From: Clostridiales bacterium | Lineage (GTDB): Bacteria; Bacillota; Clostridia; Oscillospirales; Acutalibacteraceae | DNA length: 5,606 nucleotides | NCBI GenBank assembly: GCA_019417145.1 | Contig: DXVY01000125.1 | Location: 1 to 5,606, forward strand | Direction: 5' to 3' | Shown: positions 1 to 4,600 of the stretch, piece after piece | Layout: each line of letters begins with the position of its first letter | How positions within the stretch are numbered: the stretch's first letter is position 1 | Notes under the pieces: model-generated | Told to the model about the DNA's origin: nothing | Seen by the model: the letters and a program-made list of their open reading frames with translations, nothing else | Database searches by the model: none | Translations under genes and position numbers: made by a program

Positions 1-2
1 GG

Positions 3-8
3 TATAAT
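3..8 (+). promoter_or_regulatory. Promoter -10 box of the AraC-family gene
   Basis: TATAAT at 3-8 is a perfect match to the housekeeping sigma -10 hexamer. The -35 box would lie left of the window and cannot be checked. Transcription would begin near 14-16, giving a leader of about 25 nt that includes the ribosome binding site at 24-29. The last two bases of this box are the first two of the in-frame ATG at 7, so that ATG would be upstream of the transcript and could not be the start. Confidence 0.6.
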
Positions 9-23
9 GAGTGTCGAAAGAAT

Positions 24-29
24 AGGTGG
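24..29 (+). promoter_or_regulatory. Ribosome binding site deciding the AraC start
   Basis: AGGTGG at 24-29 differs by one base from the AGGAGG consensus. It lies 10 nt before the ATG at 40. The alternative ATG at 7 has no room for a comparable site inside the window and overlaps the -10 box, so 40 is preferred. Confidence 0.65.
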
Positions 30-39
30 TTTTCTAAAT

Positions 40-840
40 ATGGATATTTTTTACAAACACGAAATAAGCCGCAATATGAATCCGGATTTTTTCCGGGTCC
101 ATACCCATAGCCATTATGAAATTTACATGATATTTAGAGGGAGCGGGTCCTTTGTGGTGGAGGGGCACGCCTACCCCATCCCCTCGGGGAGCATTGTGTT
201 GCTCCGGCCGGGGGAAATGCACCGGGCGGAGATTGACGCGGGCTGCGTATATGAACGGCGGTATTTCCACTTTTGGAAGGAGACCGCCCTGCAACTGGAT
301 CCCTCGGGAAGACTGTTGCAGCCCTTTGATGCGCGCATGCTGGGGATGGATAATTACTATGCCCCCGACAGCGTGGATACCGAATATATCCGCTGGACCC
401 TGCAAAAGGGAGAGGAGCTGCTATCCCAGCAGCCCCATGCGTACGGGCCGCTGCAACATCATTTGTATATCGTATTGGAAGAGATATATAAGGGCTTTGC
501 GGCCCAAAAGTTCGGGGTGCCCCTTCAGCAGGTGGAAGACCCGCGAATCTATGAAATTATACAGCATATCAATGCAAATATTTGCAACCACCTGTCGGTA
601 TCGGAAATTGAAAAACAGTTTTTTATCAGCCGCCCTGTCCTCAGCAAGCGGTTTAAGCAGGCTACGGGCACCACCGTGTGGAATTATATCGTGGCCAAGC
701 GGGTGGTGCTGGCCAACCAGATGATTCAAAACGGAGAGCCGGCCACCCAAGCCGCATACGCCTGCGGATTCGGGGACTATTCCTCCTTTTACCGGGCCTA
801 TCGCCGTGTAATTGGAAATGTTCCCAGCAAGACCAAATAG
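40..840 (+). CDS. AraC-family transcriptional regulator (cupin plus double HTH)
   Basis: This 266-residue protein has the usual two-part layout of AraC/XylS regulators. The N-terminal cupin-like ligand-binding half carries HTHSHYEIYMIFRGSGSF (about residues 21-38), then YPIPSGSIVLLRPGEMHRAEI (about 45-65), the typical sugar-sensing jelly-roll signature. The C-terminal DNA-binding half starts near residue 168. Its first HTH is around HLSVSEIEKQFFISRPVLSKRF (184-205). The second is around ATQAAYACGFGDYSSFYRAYRRVIG (235-259), matching the family's conserved end. Members usually bind DNA as dimers and switch on nearby carbohydrate genes when a sugar binds. The extreme C-terminus (NVPSKTK) is short but normal. 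An in-frame ATG at 7 would add 11 residues and is disfavoured. The gene converges on the XRE and GH78-like genes. Control of the latter is only inferred, and the inducer cannot be read from the sequence. Confidence 0.93.
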   Translation: MDIFYKHEISRNMNPDFFRVHTHSHYEIYMIFRGSGSFVVEGHAYPIPSGSIVLLRPGEMHRAEIDAGCVYERRYFHFWKETALQLDPSGRLLQPFDARMLGMDNYYAPDSVDTEYIRWTLQKGEELLSQQPHAYGPLQHHLYIVLEEIYKGFAAQKFGVPLQQVEDPRIYEIIQHINANICNHLSVSEIEKQFFISRPVLSKRFKQATGTTVWNYIVAKRVVLANQMIQNGEPATQAAYACGFGDYSSFYRAYRRVIGNVPSKTK

Positions 841-865
841 AAAAGGTTGCCGGCGCCGAGCGCGG

Positions 866-908
866 AAAAAAGCAGCGGCGGCCCCGTTTTTAAAAAACGG
901 GGCCGCCG
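866..908 (-). terminator. GC-rich hairpin terminator between convergent genes
   Basis: GGCGGCCCCGTTTTT (877-891) and AAAAACGGGGCCGCC (893-907) are perfect reverse complements, with one more C-G pair at 876/908. Read on the minus strand, the hairpin is followed within about five bases by six T (complement of 866-871), as in an intrinsic terminator for the XRE transcript. On the plus strand it begins 35 nt after the AraC stop. There the only T-run lies inside the hairpin and no U-tract follows the right arm, so its use by AraC is less certain. Confidence 0.65.
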
Positions 909-1003
909 TCGGCAATAATCGTTAAAATTCCTGTGCGCCGGGCACATTGCGCGGCGCCAACCGGTGTATGGGCCGCCGTCAGGACCAGACCGCCCGGATA
1001 GGC

Positions 1004-1022
1004 GCTTTGGAACAGCCAAAGC
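1004..1022. other. Small hairpin just after the XRE stop codon
   Basis: GCTTTGG (1004-1010) and CCAAAGC (1016-1022) form a perfect 7-bp inverted repeat with a 5-base loop, one base past the XRE stop at 1024-1026. No T-run follows on either strand, so it is probably not a terminator on its own. It could stabilise the 3' end of the XRE message or be chance. The rest of 909-1003 shows no gene or clear signal. Confidence 0.3.
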
Positions 1023-1023
1023 C

Positions 1024-1272
1024 TCACCCCTGCGTAGAGTCCAGATCCTCCTCCCGGACATACAGTAAATACAGCGGCACCTCCAGCGCATCGGCGATGT
1101 CCATCATGGCCACGCTGGAGGGAAAGCTTCGGCTGTTCTCCCCCTCCATTTGGGCGATATACTCGGTATTCTTCCCTATCATCTCGGACAATTGCTCCTG
1201 GCTGTAATTCTTCTCCTTCCTATACCTAGCAATATTCAGACGAACCGTTCTTTTGTATTCTTTTCGACCCAT
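1024..1272 (-). CDS. Small XRE/Cro-family HTH regulator
   Basis: This 82-residue protein is essentially a single XRE-type helix-turn-helix domain. After a basic N-terminus (MGRKEYKRTVRLNIARYRKE), SQEQLSEMIG (24-33) forms helix 2. NTEYIAQMEGE (35-45) forms the recognition helix with the family's usual xxYIxxxExG pattern. SVAMMDIADALEVPLYLLY (53-71) matches the closing helices, in which the family typically has IADALxVxxxxLL. There is no ligand, peptidase or membrane domain, so it probably acts as a small dimeric repressor or activator. The ATG at 1272 is chosen because AAGGAAG lies 8 nt upstream. An in-frame ATG at 1335 would add 21 residues, lacks a ribosome site and extends beyond the family's normal N-terminus. 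Motif repeats at 1273-1374 are possible operators, which would suggest self-regulation. Its true targets are unknown. Confidence 0.88.
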   Translation of the reverse strand: MGRKEYKRTVRLNIARYRKEKNYSQEQLSEMIGKNTEYIAQMEGENSRSFPSSVAMMDIADALEVPLYLLYVREEDLDSTQG

Positions 1273-1374
1273 TCCTGTATCTTCCTTTCCATCTTTTTTA
1301 GAAACTACGATACAGGATTCTACAAATTTTACCATACGATGGGATACAAGATATCCGTCCTAAGGGATATAAGA
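1273..1374. repeat. GATAYARGA motif cluster, candidate operators
   Basis: Three direct copies lie at 1309-1317 (GATACAGGA), 1343-1351 (GATACAAGA) and 1366-1374 (GATATAAGA). One inverted copy, TCCTGTATC, lies at 1273-1281 immediately next to the XRE start codon. The second copy also sits in the small palindrome GGATACAAGATATCC (1342-1356). The copies are 34 and 23 bases apart. The position upstream of an HTH gene suggests binding sites for that regulator. The 1309/1273 pair could instead pair in the mRNA around the ribosome site. Binding is inferred. Confidence 0.45.
1281..1287 (-). promoter_or_regulatory. Ribosome binding site deciding the XRE start
   Basis: On the minus strand AAGGAAG (1287 to 1281) sits 8 nt before the ATG at 1272. 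No similar purine-rich site precedes the alternative ATG at 1335, so the shorter protein is favoured. The site lies almost wholly inside the loop of a possible 9-bp mRNA stem formed by 1309-1317 and 1273-1281. Confidence 0.65.
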
Positions 1375-1442
1375 AACAAGCCGCCGCTTTCTTTTTTTAG
1401 AATCTTCAATTTGTGTTCCTCTATAGAAAACCATCTGCTAAA

Positions 1443-1482
1443 GGGGGAGGCGCATATTCCGAAAGGAATATGCGCCTCCCCT
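1443..1482. repeat. Perfect 17-bp hairpin with GAAA loop
   Basis: Bases 1444-1460 and 1465-1481 are exact reverse complements (17 bp) around GAAA, with a further G-T wobble pair at 1443/1482. It starts 78 nt past the stop of the large minus-strand gene. The following minus-strand sequence is only TTTAG and then, about ten bases on, TTTTC, so it is a weak terminator candidate rather than a textbook one. Its length, perfection and tetraloop also fit a dispersed intergenic palindrome of the REP kind, or a stable leader hairpin for the XRE transcript. The sequence alone does not decide among these. Confidence 0.6.
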
Positions 1483-1525
1483 AATATACATGGGCCGCAA
1501 AACTGGCTTTGTGAGCCGCTCAACG

Positions 1526-1555
1526 ATTATAGCCCATACCGTCGCGAATTACCAA
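1526..1555 (-). promoter_or_regulatory. Minus-strand promoter candidate upstream of XRE
   Basis: On the minus strand TTGGTA (1555-1550, four of six matches to TTGACA) is followed after 18 bases by a perfect TATAAT (1531-1526). Transcription would start near 1519, just past the stop of the large gene, and run through the 1443-1482 hairpin toward the XRE gene, giving a leader of about 245 nt. I found no better promoter nearer to 1272. A separate small RNA is another possible product. Confidence 0.4.
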
Positions 1556-1559
1556 ACGG

Positions 1560-1661
1560 TCATTTGGCATTTCCTTTTCTCCCCCGCAAGCAGACTGCCG
1601 CAGCAGATAGAATGAGAACCGCCATGGCGGCTGCCGGACCGACCTCGCCGGTTTTGGGAGA
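1560..1661 (-). other. SPKTG sortase sorting signal, membrane segment, basic tail
   Basis: SPKTG is encoded at 1661-1647. It is followed by EVGP, the hydrophobic stretch AAAMAVLILSAAAVCL, and the positive tail RGRKGNAK at the stop. This is the complete tripartite cell-wall sorting signal. The variant with Ser in place of Leu fits the (S/P)PxTG preference known for Clostridioides difficile sortase B. Which sortase acts here cannot be seen. Confidence 0.85.
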
Positions 1662-4600
1662 AGTCCCGGTTTCCTGCTGATGCGTATTGTCCTGGCGGGG
1701 CGGATCGACTTGCGATTCCGCAGAGGAAGGGGCGTCTGTCGTTTGGGACGAATCAGAAGGGATTTCGGACTGATCGGGCTCGGTCGTCTGGTCAGAGCCC
1801 GTGGTGGGCTCGGTCTGTGAGGTATCGGTATCTTCCAGCTTTTCGATGACTGCGGTCTCCTTTTGGGCGCAGCGGCTGCAAACCCGCTCCTTGCTCCCCT
1901 CTTTGTCCACCGTCGCCTCTTCGGTCACCACCCATTGACCAAAGTCGTGGCCCAGGGGATCGATAGCCGTTTCGTCCTGCACGGCGTCGCAGTTTTGGCA
2001 GTGGATGGATTTGGAACCGGCCTCGGTGCAGGTGGGTTCCCTATCCATCGTGTATTCTGTATCCCACACGTGACCGGCGGCCAGGGTACGGGTTTCTGTC
2101 TCTTTGCAGCGGCTGCAGGTACGCGCTTCCTCGCCTTTCTCCGTGCAGGTGGCTTCCTTCACCGTCTCCCAGGGGCCGTAGTCGTGGCCCAGAGGGTCGA
2201 TGGACGTTTCATTCTGCACGGCATCGCACTTTTGGCAGTGGATGGACTTGGAGCCGGCCTCGGTGCAGGTGGCTTCCTTATCCACCGTGTATTCTGCATC
2301 CCAGCTGTGGCCCGCTGCCAAAGCGCGGGTCTCGGTTTCTTTGCAGCGGCTGCAGGTGCGTTCTTCCCGGCCCTCTTCCGTACAGGTGGGCTCCTCCACC
2401 GTCTCCCAGGACCCGTAGGCATGGCCCAGGGGGTCGATGACGGTAACCTCCTTACGTTCGCCGCAGGTTTTGCAGTGAATGGATTTGGAGCCGGCTTCGG
2501 TGCAGGTGGGTTCCTTGTCCACCGTAAAATCCGCATCCCAGCTGTGGCCCGCGCCGGGAATCTGCACCGTAAGATCCCTTTCCCCCGCCCCGGCAACCGA
2601 GAGGGTCAGGGTCACCTGGGTATCCTGCTCCGGATAGGTGATGCGGCCGTCGGTATCCACAATGTCCGGATGGCTGGTGCCGGTGATGGCAAGCTGGAAG
2701 CCGGCGGGCAGCTCGGGCAGCCAGAGATTTTCCTCCCCCAAAGTGGGCGGCAGCAGGGTGAGCTGGCTGACAAGGGCCGCAGCGTCCAGGACGGGCGCGC
2801 AGGTTTCAAAGCAGTCCACGTCCACATAAGCCCCGGCCGACGCAGGATTCTGCTGGCCGGTCACACGGATTTGCAGGGTGTGCTGCCCGTATGCCAGTGT
2901 GTCTGTCCGGAAGATCTCCTGCTGGCGCAGGATGGAAGGGCTGTACATATCCACCGTGCCCTGGGATACCCCGTCCAGGATGATCTCGGCGATGCCCCGG
3001 TTGGATTCCTTGCTGGCAAAGCAGGCAATACCGGTGCCGGTGAAGGTGTATTCCATATAGTCGCCGGGGACGTTGCTGTAGCTGAGGGTGGCGTCATAGG
3101 AACCGGACACGGCGTTGCCCAGCGACCAGCCGCTGCCCTGGGCGCTTACGGCCTCATTCATTTCATCCACCAGTGTGTACTGCCGGTTGTCAAAGGGACC
3201 GGTGACCCGGATGGCGTCCACCTCCACATAGGTGCCGTCGGCGGCCTCGTTTTTCTCGCCGGTAGCCCGGATTTGGAGGGTATGCTCCCCTGCAGGCAGG
3301 TTATCTATGCTGAATACCTCTACCTGTGTCTGGGGGGCGGCCGCATAACAGTCCACCCTGCCGTAGGATTCGCCATCGATGAAGATTTCGGCAATGCCCC
3401 GGTTGGCCGTCTTGCTGGCGATATAGGTGAGCCCTGTACCATGAAAAGTGAGACTGGCCGTAGCTCCTGCCGCATTGGTATAGGTGTAGGTATTGCGGTA
3501 GACGTTGATGCCGCCCGGGTCGTGGGTCCAGCCTTGGCCCTCGTAGCGGATGGCCGCCTGGTGATCATCGTAGGTGTAGGTGCTGGCGGCATAGTCCGCG
3601 CCGGGGACGATGACATACAGCTCCCGGTCGGCGGTATCCTTCCCGTCGGACACCCGAAGGAGCAGCCGCACCGCCATATCGATGGCCGGTGTGGTAATAT
3701 GGCCGTCGGTATCCAGAACGGCCGGATGGCTGGTTTCCACGATGGAAAGCTGGAAGCCGCTGGGGAGGGTCGGCAGGGTCAGGCTGGTCTCCCCCGGCTG
3801 GGGACTGCGCACCGTAAGGCCTGCGGCCAGGGCGTCCACGTCGAAGAGGGCGGAGCGGACGGCAAAGGCGTCCACATCCACATAGGCGTCGCTGGCGGCC
3901 GGGTTCTTCTCACCGGTGACCGCCACCCGGATGGTGTGCTCCCCTTCCTCCAATCCGTCCAGGGTAAAGACGGTCTGCTGGCGGAGGGTCTCGGCAGAAT
4001 ACAGGTCAACCGTCCCCTGGGATACATCGTCGACGAAGATTTCCGCAATGCCCCGGTTGTTTTCCCGGCTTGCGATATAGGATATACCCGAACCGGTAAA
4101 GGTGAGGGCGGCTGCATCCCCCGCCTGCTTAGAGTAACTGAAGGTATCGGCATAGGCCCCGTCAATGGGGTCGTGGGTCCAGCCCGCGCCCGAGAAGGTC
4201 ACCTGGCTTTGCTGGTCGTCCACCCTGACCTCGGTTATATTCTGGAATTCGTTGCGCACCTCGAAGGCGTCGACATCCACATAGGCGTCCAGGGCCAGGG
4301 GATTTTTCTCGCCTGTGGCCACAATCTTGATGGTGTGTTCCCCATAGGTCAGGTCATTATCGGCAAAGATGATTTCCTGCCGCCGCGTACCGGCCGAATA
4401 CAGGTCAAAGGTGCCCATGGACTCCCCGTCGAAGAAGATTTCGGCGATGCCCCGGTTGCTCTCCATGCTGGCCAGCAGGGAGATGCCGATGCCGGTAAAG
4501 GTGAATTCGGCCCCGTCGCCGGGGGTATTGGTATAGCTGAAGGTGCCGTTGTAGGCGTCCCCCATGGGGTCGTGGCGCCAGCCGCTGCCGGTATACTGCA

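Noticed and set aside
34..405. Minus-strand frame opposite the AraC gene
   Set aside because: It is antisense to a clear AraC-family gene and the translation looks like no known protein.
900..980. Direct repeat GGGCCGCCGTC at 900-910 and 970-980
   Set aside because: It is short, very GC-rich and partly within the terminator stem, so chance is likely. No element boundaries or target-site pattern accompany it.
1378..1398. Plus-strand terminator (AAGC-CGCC-GCTT followed by a T-run)
   Set aside because: The stem is only 4 bp and no plus-strand gene ends nearby.
1329..1523. Minus-strand 64-codon frame in the intergenic region
   Set aside because: It begins at a TTG without a ribosome site, and about a quarter of it is the translated perfect hairpin. 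There is no recognisable domain.
1150..1680. Plus-strand 176-codon frame
   Set aside because: It is antisense to the XRE gene and to the end of the large gene, crosses the hairpin, and has no family resemblance or ribosome site.
1842..2549. Regular DNA repeats considered as a CRISPR array
   Set aside because: The period is 237 nt, the repeats are in frame inside a coding region, and there are no short unique spacers.
2159..2596. Frames on both strands over the Cys-repeat region
   Set aside because: These are long frames caused by GC-rich repeats. Their Pro/Arg-rich or random-looking products are typical shadows of the real frame.
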